A stretch of DNA of 64,000 bases from Rhodothermales bacterium. Lineage in GTDB: Bacteria > Bacteroidota > Rhodothermia > Rhodothermales > JANQRZ01. Below, in pieces: positions 40,131-49,156 of this stretch (position 1 is its first letter; every line of letters starts with the position of its first letter). The DNA lies in the NCBI GenBank assembly GCA_039944855.1, contig JBDUXZ010000034.1:1-64000 (forward strand), written 5' to 3'. The position numbers were made by a program, and so were the translations under genes. Below the pieces are notes generated by a model. The model was not told the origin of the DNA and searched no databases. It was given only the letters and a program-made list of their open reading frames with translations.

Positions 40131-41327
40131 ATGAGAAAAGTCGTCATCGTAGCTGAATGGATCCGCCCCATCGGGGGGGTGTCAACCAGTTTGCTCGACT
40201 TGCTGCGGCATGTCGACTACTCGCGCGATGACCTCACCCTCGTCTTGCTCAATTCCTCGGGTGAAGGGGAGGATATGGTTCCAGAGCACGTTAAGCTGAT
40301 CTCCTTCAGGGATCTCGTCCCCTACGCCGGCCTCAAGAGGGCTATTCCCACGCTACTGAGGCAAGGGCGCTGGGGTGCAGCGGCTCGCAATGTGGCGAAC
40401 TGGGCGACCGCGCGGATTAGCGGCGATGTTGGGAAACGCATGCGGTATCTGGCCAGCCGCGTCGAAGCCTTGCCCGGCGAGTATGATGTCGCGGTTGGCT
40501 ACGCCATGCTCGACAGCTTCAGCAATCAGTACGTCGCGGACCGCGTCGTGGCGGGCAAGAGGATCATGTGGTGCCACACCCATCCCGCGCTGTATGGCGC
40601 TCACGGCCTGAGCGGGATGGAGCGGACGTACGAGCGTTTCGATGTGATCAACTGCGTGTCAGCGAGCGGTATGGAAGCCCTAGTCGAGCGGTTTCCCACC
40701 CTGAAATCCAAGGTGAGAGTGCGGCACAACATCATCGACGCCGAGCGTATCCGGCGCCTCGCACAGATCGAGGTGCCAGCCCGGAGTGGTTCGTTCACCC
40801 TGTGCACGGTCGCGCGGCTGTCCTACGAGAAAGGGATCGACCTCTTGGTGGGAGCGGCTGCCCACCTCAAGCGCGATGGGATCCGTTTCACGTGGTGGGT
40901 CATCGGCCCCGATTATGATCTCGATTATACAGCGGCCGTTCGGAGCAGCATCAGAGAACAGGGTCTTGATGCGGAAGTGAAGCTCCTTGGGCCGCAGGCC
41001 AACCCGTATGGCTACATGGCAGCGTGCGATATCTACGTACAAACTTCCAGGATCGAAGGACGTTGCTCGACCATCCAAGAGGCTAGGGCGCTAGGGAAGC
41101 CCATCATAACTACTTCCTTCGAGGCGGCGCTAGAGCAGATCAGTCATCGTGTGACGGGATCCGTCGTCGCCATCAGTGCTGAGGCCTTGTACCAAGAGAT
41201 CATCTCGCTGATGAATAACCCCACGGTCCTTTCCCAATACAGAGCAGCAGCTCTGGATGTCGTAGCTACGCCTCGGGTCAATGCTTCAGAGGAACTCTTG
41301 GATGTCGAGCTTGGAGTGATAGCGTAA
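40131..41327 (+). CDS. Glycosyltransferase family 4 (GT-B)
   Basis: A 398-residue retaining glycosyltransferase. The N-terminal Gly-rich loop WIRPIGGVSTSLLDLL and the C-terminal donor domain with TLCTVARLSYEKGIDLLVGAAAHL, CDIYVQTSRIEGRCSTIQEARALGKPIITT are typical of group 1. The usual E-x7-E motif is present in the form EGRCSTIQEA. It ends in TAATG, shared with the start of the next glycosyltransferase. The sugar added is not predictable. Confidence 0.88.
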   Translation: MRKVVIVAEWIRPIGGVSTSLLDLLRHVDYSRDDLTLVLLNSSGEGEDMVPEHVKLISFRDLVPYAGLKRAIPTLLRQGRWGAAARNVANWATARISGDVGKRMRYLASRVEALPGEYDVAVGYAMLDSFSNQYVADRVVAGKRIMWCHTHPALYGAHGLSGMERTYERFDVINCVSASGMEALVERFPTLKSKVRVRHNIIDAERIRRLAQIEVPARSGSFTLCTVARLSYEKGIDLLVGAAAHLKRDGIRFTWWVIGPDYDLDYTAAVRSSIREQGLDAEVKLLGPQANPYGYMAACDIYVQTSRIEGRCSTIQEARALGKPIITTSFEAALEQISHRVTGSVVAISAEALYQEIISLMNNPTVLSQYRAAALDVVATPRVNASEELLDVELGVIA

Positions 41328-42424
41328 TGGCGGTTCAACGGATACTCCATATCGTCGGCCGGATGGACAGGGCGGGAGCCGAGACGATGGTGATGAACCT
41401 GTATCGGTCCATCGACCGGAGTCGCTACCAGTTCGACTTCGCTACGTTCACGAGCGACCGGTGCGACTACGACGAAGAGATCGAGGCGTTGGGTGGGAGA
41501 ATCATCCGAATACCCGGTCGCAACGCACTAACGCGGTTTATAGGTCTCTGGCGCTTGTTGCGTAGGGGCGAATGGCGCATTGTGCATTCCCACACCCTGT
41601 TCAGCACCGGCCTTCACCTGCTCGCTGCTCAACTCGCAGGGGTCCCGGTTCGGATCGCGCATTCCCATAACACCGCCGATGCGAACAGCCAGTCGACGGT
41701 AGGGAGGAGGTACCAGGTGTTCTCTAGGCGCCTGTTGAACAGAGTGCCTACCGACTACGTCGCGTGTGGGCGCGCAGCGGCATCCTACCTATTTCCGGGT
41801 CGATCAGAAGTCACGATCATCCCCAACGCGATCGACGTTCGGGCCTTCCTCGAGGAGTCAGGCTCTACTGTTCGGCAGGGGCTCGGGATCGACCCGGGCT
41901 GTTTGGCGATCATCCAGGTCGGCCGCTTGCAATCTGTCAAGAACCACGCCTTCTCCCTACGCATCGCGGACGCATTGCGGGAAGCAAGGCAGGACTTTCA
42001 GATGCTGTTCGTAGGGAGTGGGGAGCAGCAGGAGAGCGTCGAAGGCGAGATCCGAGAGCGAGGCCTGGGGCATCATGTCAGGCTGCTTGGAGTCAGGGAG
42101 GATATCGCGGCACTCATGGGGGCTGCCGATGTGATGTTGATGCCCTCGCTGCATGAGGGTTTTCCAGTCGTTCTAGTCGAGTCCCAAGCCTCAGGGCTCC
42201 CGGCCGTCGTGTCGAAGTCAATATCTCCTGAGGTAGACCTGGGTTTAGGACTCGTCGAGTTCGTCGACTTAGCTGTGTCTCCAGCACAATGGGCGGACCG
42301 GATCGTAAAAACGGTTTCCAAACCGATCCTCGACCCCGTTGCTAGAGAGGTAATTCTTAATGAGCACGGCTTTTCCGCCGCCGCTGGCGCTCGCCGGCTC
42401 GCCTGTATGTACGCAAACTCATGA
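41327..42424 (+). CDS. Glycosyltransferase family 4, EpsF-like
   Basis: The 365-residue protein has the Gly-containing start ILHIVGRMDRAGAETMVMNLYRSI, HSHTLFSTGLHLLAAQLAGVPVRIAHSHN, typical of EpsF-like group 1 transferases, then IIPNAIDVRAF and the donor-binding MPSLHEGFPVVLVESQASGLPAVVS, in which E-x7-E is complete. It starts one base into the stop of the previous gene and its stop overlaps the polymerase start by 4 bases, placing it in a translationally coupled chain. It should act on the undecaprenyl-linked repeat unit in the cytoplasm. Confidence 0.88.
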   Translation: MAVQRILHIVGRMDRAGAETMVMNLYRSIDRSRYQFDFATFTSDRCDYDEEIEALGGRIIRIPGRNALTRFIGLWRLLRRGEWRIVHSHTLFSTGLHLLAAQLAGVPVRIAHSHNTADANSQSTVGRRYQVFSRRLLNRVPTDYVACGRAAASYLFPGRSEVTIIPNAIDVRAFLEESGSTVRQGLGIDPGCLAIIQVGRLQSVKNHAFSLRIADALREARQDFQMLFVGSGEQQESVEGEIRERGLGHHVRLLGVREDIAALMGAADVMLMPSLHEGFPVVLVESQASGLPAVVSKSISPEVDLGLGLVEFVDLAVSPAQWADRIVKTVSKPILDPVAREVILNEHGFSAAAGARRLACMYANS

Positions 42425-43491
42425 TCCCTTACCTCCTCGTCCTGCTGGCCGTCGTGGTGATAGCCTATCTGGGTCGTATCGCTAACAACAGGTTGCTGCG
42501 CGGGATCAGTCTAGGCACTGTGGGACTCATTCTGGTGGGGTTCGCGGGGCTACGGGATGTAAGTGTCGGAACCGATACGGGTACTTATGTGCGGCAATTC
42601 CTGAGGGCAGATGTTGCCGCATCGATCACACGTACTACAGAAGTAGGGTACACATTCTTGACGTGGTCCATCAGAGAGCTAACGGATTCATACGCCGTGC
42701 TGCTAACTCTGATCGCTGTGATTGTGGTCGGGTGTTACTTGGCTACTATCCGGAAGACAGTGCAGCGTTATGAGACTGCCATTTTCGTCTTCGTGTGTCT
42801 AGGCGTCTACACCTTCTTCTTTAATGGCGCCCGGCAGGGGATCGCTGCCGCGCTCTGCTTCGCGGCGTTGCCCTACCTGCTAGAGCGACGAGTGCTTCCT
42901 TATCTGCTCATCGTAGGTATGGCTACGCTTTTCCACCACACTGCGCTCGTTGCCCTGCCTTTATACTATCTCATTTCGCCTCGCCTAGACATTACCAGGC
43001 TGTTCCTTGTGGCAGGAGCGACACTGGGCTTGATCGTACTCCTTGAGGCTTTTGTAGAGTTGGCAACGGAATTGGTGAGCGATAAATACGCTTCGTATGC
43101 TCAGAAGGGGAAAGGGGGCGGAGCAGTCCTCGCGTCGTTTCTGGTTAGTCAGGGGATAGGTTTCTTCTTGCTAAGGAACCGGATAGGGAATTTTAAAGAA
43201 GAGTATGCCTTGTTGTTCAATATCTACCTGATCGGTCTCGTCCCGGTGGTAGCAGCGGTCGTGACTGACGTCAATCCTTCTGGCCTCCTCCGATTTCATT
43301 TGTATTTTAGTCCCGTTTCCATCCTGCTTTGGCCGATGATATTTCGTAATGTAAGAGGTTCTTCAGAACGCGCTTTTTTTGGCTTCATGTTTATCGTATT
43401 TATGATGTCATTCTTTGTGATGACTACGAGGACATTTAGCGACCTTGCGCCCTACAAAACGAATCAAGACATTCTACGTGTTGAGTACTAG
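42421..43491 (+). CDS. EpsG/Wzy-like polysaccharide polymerase
   Basis: A polytopic membrane protein of 356 residues with roughly ten hydrophobic segments. RDVSVGTDTGTYVRQF after the second helix, VYTFFFNGARQGIAAALCFAAL and LFHHTALVALPLYYL are the conserved blocks of the EpsG family, which polymerises or helps assemble exopolysaccharide repeat units. This is the only polymerase candidate in the locus. Its presence beside an ABC flippase and a Wzz-type kinase means that chains are probably polymerised in the periplasm. The gene appears poorer in G+C than its flanks, as is common for polymerases. Confidence 0.82.
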   Translation: MIPYLLVLLAVVVIAYLGRIANNRLLRGISLGTVGLILVGFAGLRDVSVGTDTGTYVRQFLRADVAASITRTTEVGYTFLTWSIRELTDSYAVLLTLIAVIVVGCYLATIRKTVQRYETAIFVFVCLGVYTFFFNGARQGIAAALCFAALPYLLERRVLPYLLIVGMATLFHHTALVALPLYYLISPRLDITRLFLVAGATLGLIVLLEAFVELATELVSDKYASYAQKGKGGGAVLASFLVSQGIGFFLLRNRIGNFKEEYALLFNIYLIGLVPVVAAVVTDVNPSGLLRFHLYFSPVSILLWPMIFRNVRGSSERAFFGFMFIVFMMSFFVMTTRTFSDLAPYKTNQDILRVEY

Positions 43492-43495
43492 CAAA

Positions 43496-44428
43496 GTGAA
43501 GACGGTCAGAGAACTTCCAGCGGTGTCAATCGGCATCCCATTCTACAACGCCGAGAACTACCTGCTCGATGCTATCAAGTCTGTCTTCGCGCAGACCCAC
43601 AAGAACTGGGAACTCATCCTGCTGGACGATGGCTCGACCGATCGCTCGCTGGAAATAGCCCGTTCCATTGACGATCCGCGCGTCCGTGTGTACTCGGACG
43701 GCCAGAACAAGCGCCTCGCCGCTCGTCTCAACGAGATCGCGCACCTTGCTCGCTTTGATTACCTGGCGCGGATGGATGCGGATGATCTGATGGCCCGAGA
43801 TCGGCTGGAGAAGCAGTTACATGTTCTCCTGTCCGACTCTCAGGCGGATCTAGTTACGACCGGTGTATGCTCGTTGCGTGACGACGGTGAGCCCGTCGGA
43901 TTTCGGTGCGTTCCTGACGGGCACCAGATCGTGCCATACCGGCTCCTGGGCGGTAAATCTGGCATCGTGCATGCCGCCGTACTAGGCCGTCGAAAATGGT
44001 TTCTACGGAACCCGTACGACGAAAGTCTGCCCAAGTCAGAAGACGCAAACCTCTGGGTGCGTGCCTTCGCCAAGAGAGATTTGAATGTCAGGTTCATCAC
44101 GGAACCACTGTATTTCTATCGTGAGGATGGAAACGTTACCATTGAAAAATTGCTCCTGAGCTACCGTATAGGCAGGGGGACGATAATCCGTGACGCGAAC
44201 GAAACGTTCGGGGTACTAGACAGAGTCTGGGCGCTCAGTCGAAATAGTGCTAAAAGTGTGGGGGTCTGGCTACTCAGCACGCTTGGGAAGATGGATCTGG
44301 TTCGTGCCCGTAGAAACACGGAGTTAATTGATAGGGCAGGGAGGGAGTATATCCTAAGTGAGATTATTGAAATACAATCAGTGCCTTTGCCTCTCCGGGC
44401 TTGTTCAAACTTGGGGGAGGGCAACTAG
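43496..44428 (+). CDS. Glycosyltransferase family 2
   Basis: From GTG 43496 the product has about 310 residues; GTG 43478, TTG 43481 and TTG 43445 are other possible starts, the last three overlapping the polymerase gene. The GT-A signatures are VSIGIPFYNAENYLLDAI, LILLDDGSTDRSLEIA and the metal site ARMDADDLMARDRLEKQ. The C-terminal third holds KSEDANLWVRAF and a helical tail. It adds a sugar to the repeat unit; specificity is unknown. Two bases separate its stop from the next ATG. Confidence 0.85.
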   Translation: MKTVRELPAVSIGIPFYNAENYLLDAIKSVFAQTHKNWELILLDDGSTDRSLEIARSIDDPRVRVYSDGQNKRLAARLNEIAHLARFDYLARMDADDLMARDRLEKQLHVLLSDSQADLVTTGVCSLRDDGEPVGFRCVPDGHQIVPYRLLGGKSGIVHAAVLGRRKWFLRNPYDESLPKSEDANLWVRAFAKRDLNVRFITEPLYFYREDGNVTIEKLLLSYRIGRGTIIRDANETFGVLDRVWALSRNSAKSVGVWLLSTLGKMDLVRARRNTELIDRAGREYILSEIIEIQSVPLPLRACSNLGEGN

Positions 44429-44430
44429 GA

Positions 44431-45624
44431 ATGTGCACCCCGCGCCTTCTCTATATCGTTACCCACGGGATGAGCGCCGTCCACCTCCTCAAAGGGCAAC
44501 TCGCCTGGATGCGGGAGGCGGGGTTCGACGTCCGCGTACTCGCATCCTCTCCGTCCGACCTCGACCGCGTCGCCGAGCGCGAAGGCGTGGAGACCGGCGC
44601 CGTCCCGATCGTGCGTGAGATCGATCCCTTGCAGGACCTCAAGGCGCTCGTCGCCCTGTATCGGGAGATGCGGGCCTGGCGGCCCGACATCGTGAACGCG
44701 AGTACGCCGAAGGCCGGACTGCTCGGGATGCTCGCCGCCTGGGCGGCCCGCGTCCCCGTGCGCATCTACGTGCAGCGCGGCCTCCGCCTGGAAACGGAGA
44801 CGGGGGGCAAGCGCCTCCTGCTCGCTACGATGGAGCGCATCGCCTCCGCCTGCGCCCACCGCGTCTTCGGGGTCGGGCGGAGCCTGGCGGACCGCTACGT
44901 CGAGCTCGGCCTCGCGCCGAGGGCCAAGGTGGCCGTGCTCGGGGCGGGTTCGTCCAACGGGGTGGATGTGGCGCGCTTCGCCGAGGTCGATCCCGCGAGG
45001 GTCGGCCTGCTCCGTCGCGAGCTGGGACTACCCGATGACGCCCCGGTGATCGGGTTCGTAGGCCGGTTCACGAGAGACAAAGGGCTCGTCGAACTCGTCG
45101 ACGCCTTCGACCGCGTTCGGGTGTCGGTGCCCGACGCGCGCCTCCTCCTCGTCGGCGACTTCGAGGCGGGGGACCCGGTGCCGGAGGCTACGGCCGAGCG
45201 GATCCGTTCCCACCCCGCGATCGTGCTGGCCGGCTTCGTGCCGGACACCGCGCCCTACTTCCACCTCGTGGAGGTGCTGGCCTTTCCCTCGCACCGAGAG
45301 GGGTTGCCGAACGTCCCGCTCGAAGCGGCCGCCGCGGGCGTGCCCACCGTCGGCGCACGGGCGACGGGCACGGTCGATGTCGTCGTGGACGGGCAGACGG
45401 GCGTCTTCGTCCCCGTGGGCGACTCCGAGCGGCTGGCCGAGGCGTTGCGTGCCTACCTCGTGGATCCGGCGTTGAGGGCACGTCACGGCCGGCGGGCGCA
45501 GGAGCACGTGCGGGAGGCGTTCGCCCCCGAGCGGATCTGGCAGGCGCTCTACGCCGAATACGTGAATAGCCTGCGTGAGCGTGGGCGTACTGCGGTGGTG
45601 CCCGAACCCCGGGTGCCGGCGTGA
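44431..45624 (+). CDS. Glycosyltransferase family 4, PglA/WbpT-like
   Basis: A 397-residue GT-B enzyme. VTHGMSAVHLLKGQLAWMREAGFDV, PDIVNASTPKAGLLGMLAAWAARVPVRIYVQRGLR and the donor-binding FPSHREGLPNVPLEAAAAGVPTVGARATG are typical of PglA and CapM-type transferases, which often add the second sugar onto a bacillosamine-type first sugar. The following genes encode PglC, PglD and PglE homologues, in agreement with that role. The start at ATG 44431 gives the usual N-terminus. G+C is high again, unlike the polymerase upstream, so the locus seems to be a patchwork. Confidence 0.88.
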   Translation: MCTPRLLYIVTHGMSAVHLLKGQLAWMREAGFDVRVLASSPSDLDRVAEREGVETGAVPIVREIDPLQDLKALVALYREMRAWRPDIVNASTPKAGLLGMLAAWAARVPVRIYVQRGLRLETETGGKRLLLATMERIASACAHRVFGVGRSLADRYVELGLAPRAKVAVLGAGSSNGVDVARFAEVDPARVGLLRRELGLPDDAPVIGFVGRFTRDKGLVELVDAFDRVRVSVPDARLLLVGDFEAGDPVPEATAERIRSHPAIVLAGFVPDTAPYFHLVEVLAFPSHREGLPNVPLEAAAAGVPTVGARATGTVDVVVDGQTGVFVPVGDSERLAEALRAYLVDPALRARHGRRAQEHVREAFAPERIWQALYAEYVNSLRERGRTAVVPEPRVPA

Positions 45625-45657
45625 TGTTTATCGGCCGGCCAGCTCCGCCACTTTCCT

Positions 45658-46320
45658 ATGAGTGAACACGCAACCATGTCCCCCTCTACCGCTTACCGAC
45701 GCTGGGGCAAGCCGCTCTTCGACCGCGCGGCCGCAGGGGTCGGGCTCGTCGTGCTCGCCCCCGTGCTGGTCGGGCTGGCCGTCGCGATCCGGTGGCGGCT
45801 CGGCAGCCCCGTGCTCTTCCGGCAGACGCGGCCCGGCCTCGGCGGGCAACCCTTCGAGATGGTCAAGTTCCGCACGATGACAGACGAACGGGACGCCGAC
45901 GGACACCTGCTGCCCGACGCCGAGCGTCTCACGTCGTTCGGCCGGTTCCTGCGCGCTGCCAGCCTCGACGAACTCCCCGAACTGGGGAACGTGCTCCGGG
46001 GCGAGATGAGCCTCGTCGGCCCGCGCCCGCTTCTCATGCGCTACCTCGACCGGTACACGCCCGCGCAGGCTCGGCGCCACGACGTCCGGCCCGGCATCAC
46101 AGGGCTCGCCCAGGTGAGCGGCCGCAACGCGCTGGGGTGGGAGGAGAAGTTCGCCCTCGACATCGAGTACGTGGAGCGCGTTTCGTTCCGGCTCGACCTC
46201 TGGATCTTAGCGCAGACCGTCCGCAAGGTGTTCATCCGCGAGGGGATCAGCGCCGGGCAGCACGCGACGATGCCGGAGTTCATGGGGGACGACGTCCCGG
46301 CTGGGGGCTCCACCCGATGA
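45658..46320 (+). CDS. Initiating sugar-phosphate transferase (PglC/WcaJ-type phosphoglycosyl transferase)
   Basis: Attaches a sugar-1-phosphate to undecaprenyl phosphate, the first membrane step of repeat-unit assembly. The 220-residue chain has one re-entrant membrane helix near the start (FDRAAAGVGLVVLAPVLVGLAVAI), then FRQTRPGLGGQPFEMVKFRTM, the catalytic Asp-Glu pair in ASLDELPELGNVLRGEMSLVGPRPLLM, and RPGITGLAQVSGRN. The absence of further helices makes it the short monotopic PglC type. With PglD and PglE homologues downstream, the substrate is likely UDP-di-N-acetylbacillosamine. Its stop overlaps the start of the next gene by 4 bases. Confidence 0.92.
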   Translation: MSEHATMSPSTAYRRWGKPLFDRAAAGVGLVVLAPVLVGLAVAIRWRLGSPVLFRQTRPGLGGQPFEMVKFRTMTDERDADGHLLPDAERLTSFGRFLRAASLDELPELGNVLRGEMSLVGPRPLLMRYLDRYTPAQARRHDVRPGITGLAQVSGRNALGWEEKFALDIEYVERVSFRLDLWILAQTVRKVFIREGISAGQHATMPEFMGDDVPAGGSTR

Positions 46321-46925
46321 GTGTGCTCGTAATCGGGGGCGGAGGCCACGCCAAAGTCGTAATCGCGACGCTCCGCGCGGCGGGCGTTGCCGTGGCGGGC
46401 GTGCTCGACGACGACGCGGCGAAGCATGGCTCGACGTTGCTCGGAGTCCCCGTCATCGGATCGGTCGAGCGCGCGACCGGCGGCGAGCACGATGCTGTTA
46501 TTGCTGTGGGGCACAACGCGACGCGGAAGCGGATCGCCGAGTCCCTCCCCGACGTCCGGTGGGCGACGGTCGTCCACCCGCACGCCGTCGTCCACGAATC
46601 GGTCCGGCTGGGCGAGGGCGCGGTGGTGTTTGCCGGCGCTGTCGTGCAGCCCGACGCGCGCCTCGGCGCGCACACGATTATCAACACCGGCGCTTCGGCC
46701 GATCACGACAACGAACTCGGCGACTACGTCCACCTCGCTCCGGGCGTCCGCCTCGCCGGCGGCGTGACCCTGGAGGAGGGCGCATTCATGGGCATCGCGA
46801 GCGCGGCGCTGCCAGGCGTGCGCGTCGGTGCCTGGACGACCGTTGGGGCAGGCGGCGTCGTGACCCGCGACCTTCCCTCCGGTGTGACCGCGGTTGGTGT
46901 GCCCGCCTGCCCGCTCTCTTTCTGA
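46317..46925 (+). CDS. pglD: UDP-4-amino-sugar N-acetyltransferase (PglD-like)
   Basis: The 202-residue protein has the two-part PglD layout: a small nucleotide-binding Rossmann part at the start (VLVIGGGGHAKVVIATLRAAG) and a left-handed beta-helix of hexapeptide repeats (about 95-190: VVHESVRLGEGAVVFAGAVVQPDARLG and so on). The catalytic His is likely in TGASADHDNELGDYVHLAPGV. It would acetylate the 4-amino group of UDP-4-amino-4,6-dideoxy-GlcNAc with acetyl-CoA. It overlaps the PglC gene by 4 bases and precedes the aminotransferase. Confidence 0.88.
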   Translation: MSVLVIGGGGHAKVVIATLRAAGVAVAGVLDDDAAKHGSTLLGVPVIGSVERATGGEHDAVIAVGHNATRKRIAESLPDVRWATVVHPHAVVHESVRLGEGAVVFAGAVVQPDARLGAHTIINTGASADHDNELGDYVHLAPGVRLAGGVTLEEGAFMGIASAALPGVRVGAWTTVGAGGVVTRDLPSGVTAVGVPACPLSF

Positions 46926-46940
46926 ACTGTATCCGCTGCT

Positions 46941-48098
46941 ATGCCTGAACGTATTTATCTCTCTCCGCCGCACCTCGGCGAGGACGAGCTCCGCTTCGTC
47001 CACGAAGCTTTCGCTACCAACTGGGTCGCCCCGATCGGGCCGCACGTCGACGCGTTCGAGCGCGAGTTCGCGGCCCACGTCGGGGCCGAGCACGCCGTCG
47101 CGCTCTCGTCGGGCACGGCGGCGCTCCACCTCGCCCTCCTCCTCGCGGGCGTCGGGCAGGGCGATGAGGTGTTGGTCTCGACGCTGACGTTCTGCGCGAG
47201 CGTGAACCCCATCCTCTACCAGGGCGGTCGGCCGACGTTCATCGACAGCGAGACGGCGTCGTGGAACCTCGACCCGAACCTCGTCGAGGACGTGCTGCGC
47301 GCGCGCGACCAGGCCGGGACGCGGCCCACCGCGCTCGTCGCCGTCCACCTCTACGGGCAGACGGCCGACCTCGACCCGCTCGTGGCGCTGTGCGAGCGCT
47401 ACGGCGTCACGCTCATCGAGGACGCGGCCGAGGCATTGGGCGCCACGTACAAGGGCCGCGCGCCGGGGACCTTCGGCCAGAGCGGGATTTTCTCGTTCAA
47501 CGGTAACAAGATTATCACGACCTCCGGCGGCGGAATGCTCGTCACCGGCGATGCCGACCTCGCCGCGCACGCCCGCAAGCTGGCGACGCAGGCGCGCGAC
47601 GCAGCCCCGCACTACGAGCACTCCGAGGTCGGCTTCAACTACCGGCTCTCGAACGTGCTCGCGGGCATCGGCCGCGGCCAGCTCCGCGTGCTCGACGACC
47701 GCGTGGACGCCCGGCGCGATCACTTTGCCTATTACCAAAAGCACCTCGGCGATCTGCCGGGCGTCGCGTTCATGCCGGAGGCGGACTGGGGCCGCGCGAC
47801 GCGGTGGCTCACGTGCCTCACGATCGACCCCGACGCGTTCGGTGCAGACCGCGAACACATCCGGCTCGCGCTGGAGGACGAGAACGTCGAGGCGCGGCCC
47901 GTGTGGAAACCGATGCACCGGCAGCCGATCTATGCCGAGTACGAAGCCGTCGGCGGGGCCGTCGCCGACCGCCTGTTCGAGCGGGGGCTGTGCCTCCCGT
48001 CGGGCTCCTCGCTCACGGAGGAGGAGCGGGCACGCGTCGTCGCCCTTGTCCGATCCGTTCACGAACGCGCGGCGGCCGGGCATCCCGTCAGCGTGTAG
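46941..48098 (+). CDS. pglE: PLP-dependent UDP-4-keto-sugar aminotransferase (PglE-like)
   Basis: A 385-residue DegT/DnrJ/EryC1-type aminotransferase. IYLSPPHLGEDELRFVHEAFATNWVAPIGPHVDAFE is the usual start, SSGTAALHLALLLAGVGQGDEV holds the PLP-phosphate region, DAAEALGATYKGRAPGTFG includes the PLP-Asp, and K190 in FSFNGNKIITTSGGGM forms the aldimine. It should aminate the 4-keto intermediate, supplying PglD with its substrate. The 4,6-dehydratase that makes the keto-sugar from UDP-GlcNAc (PglF-like) is not in the window. This is the last gene of the locus on the plus strand; the following gene converges on it, 13 bp away. Confidence 0.9.
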   Translation: MPERIYLSPPHLGEDELRFVHEAFATNWVAPIGPHVDAFEREFAAHVGAEHAVALSSGTAALHLALLLAGVGQGDEVLVSTLTFCASVNPILYQGGRPTFIDSETASWNLDPNLVEDVLRARDQAGTRPTALVAVHLYGQTADLDPLVALCERYGVTLIEDAAEALGATYKGRAPGTFGQSGIFSFNGNKIITTSGGGMLVTGDADLAAHARKLATQARDAAPHYEHSEVGFNYRLSNVLAGIGRGQLRVLDDRVDARRDHFAYYQKHLGDLPGVAFMPEADWGRATRWLTCLTIDPDAFGADREHIRLALEDENVEARPVWKPMHRQPIYAEYEAVGGAVADRLFERGLCLPSGSSLTEEERARVVALVRSVHERAAAGHPVSV

Positions 48099-48111
48099 CC
48101 AGCGGTTGAGG

Positions 48112-49116
48112 CTACGGGAGCGGGACGCGATAGCGCAGGCCCGCTCCCAGGAACGTGAGCAGGTCGCTGGAGCCGCTCGTACTCACGCGGTCCACGGCGT
48201 CGCCGGGGAACGAGGCGGCGAGGTTCACCTCGGCGAAGCCGACGAGGTCCGGCGTGAGCGTGACGTCGAGGCCGACCCCCACCTGAGGGCCGACGCCCAC
48301 CCGCATTTCGCTGTTGAGGCGGCTGAAGAAGCCGCTCGCGCCGGCCTGCACGTACGGTGTGACCGACATCTCCCGCCCGATACGCGCCCGCGCCATCAGG
48401 GCCAGCACGTGCACCCACGCGCTCGACCCGTCGGGGCGGACCTGCACGTCCTCGGGGCGGACGTCGTTCGTCAGGAGGAGGGGGAGGCGGACGGCGCGGT
48501 ACGAGGCAACGGCCGCGAGCGATCGGTGGAAGGCGTAGCTCCCGTCGAGGGCGAACGAGAAGCCGCCGTTCAGCCGGAACTCCTCGACGAGCGATCCCCC
48601 GTCGACCCCGCGCTCGCCGCTGTAGCTCCCCGCACCCAGCGATACACCGACGTAAGCCTCCTTCGCTGACGCGCGCTGCGTGGGGAGTGCCGGGGCCTCC
48701 GCCATCGGCGCTTCGGTGGCGTCGCGGGGCGGTGGCACGTCGGCCACGCGCAGCTGGTCGCGGATCGTCTCGACGAGCGCGACATACGTGGGCGGGTCGA
48801 GGACGGGGTCGGGGCGGTAGTCGAACGAGACGCCGAGCAGCCGGATCACGGCCCGCTTGGCCTCGGCGAGATCGTCCTGGCGGAGGTGGATGAGGGCCAG
48901 CAGCCGGTACGCTCCGAGCGCGTCGGGGTCGCCCACGGCCGGGCGTTCGAGACAGGCGCGGACGGCCTGCTCGGCGTCATCGAAACGCTGGCTCGTGTAG
49001 TGATCCTGCGCGCGTGAGAGGAGCACAGCGCAGTCCGGCTCCGGCTGCGCCATGACGCCCGCGACGGAGAGGACGAGAGCGAGGCCGACGGCGAAGGCGG
49101 AAGCGAGCGTGCGCAT
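48112..49116 (-). CDS. Outer-membrane beta-barrel protein with TPR-like N-terminal domain
   Basis: The 334-residue product has a signal peptide (AFAVGLALVLSVAGVMAQ), a helical TPR-like part (about 30-125: CAVLLSRAQDHYTSQRFDDAEQAVRACL, LGAYRLLALIHLRQDDLAEAKRAVIRLL) and a C-terminal part rich in alternating aromatic strands (EEAYVGVSLGAGSYSG, FSFALDGSYAF, VTPYVQAGASGFF, GLDVTLTPDLVGFAEVNL) ending in Arg-Tyr-Arg-Val-Pro-Leu-Pro. The second part probably forms a small outer-membrane barrel. No enzymatic motif is seen. The PEGA protein gene is 40 bp upstream on the same strand, so they may be expressed together. The role is unknown. Confidence 0.65.
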   Translation of the reverse strand: MRTLASAFAVGLALVLSVAGVMAQPEPDCAVLLSRAQDHYTSQRFDDAEQAVRACLERPAVGDPDALGAYRLLALIHLRQDDLAEAKRAVIRLLGVSFDYRPDPVLDPPTYVALVETIRDQLRVADVPPPRDATEAPMAEAPALPTQRASAKEAYVGVSLGAGSYSGERGVDGGSLVEEFRLNGGFSFALDGSYAFHRSLAAVASYRAVRLPLLLTNDVRPEDVQVRPDGSSAWVHVLALMARARIGREMSVTPYVQAGASGFFSRLNSEMRVGVGPQVGVGLDVTLTPDLVGFAEVNLAASFPGDAVDRVSTSGSSDLLTFLGAGLRYRVPLP

Positions 49117-49156
49117 GGCAGCGTGAGGCGAAAGCGTATGGAGCCGCGTCATCGGA

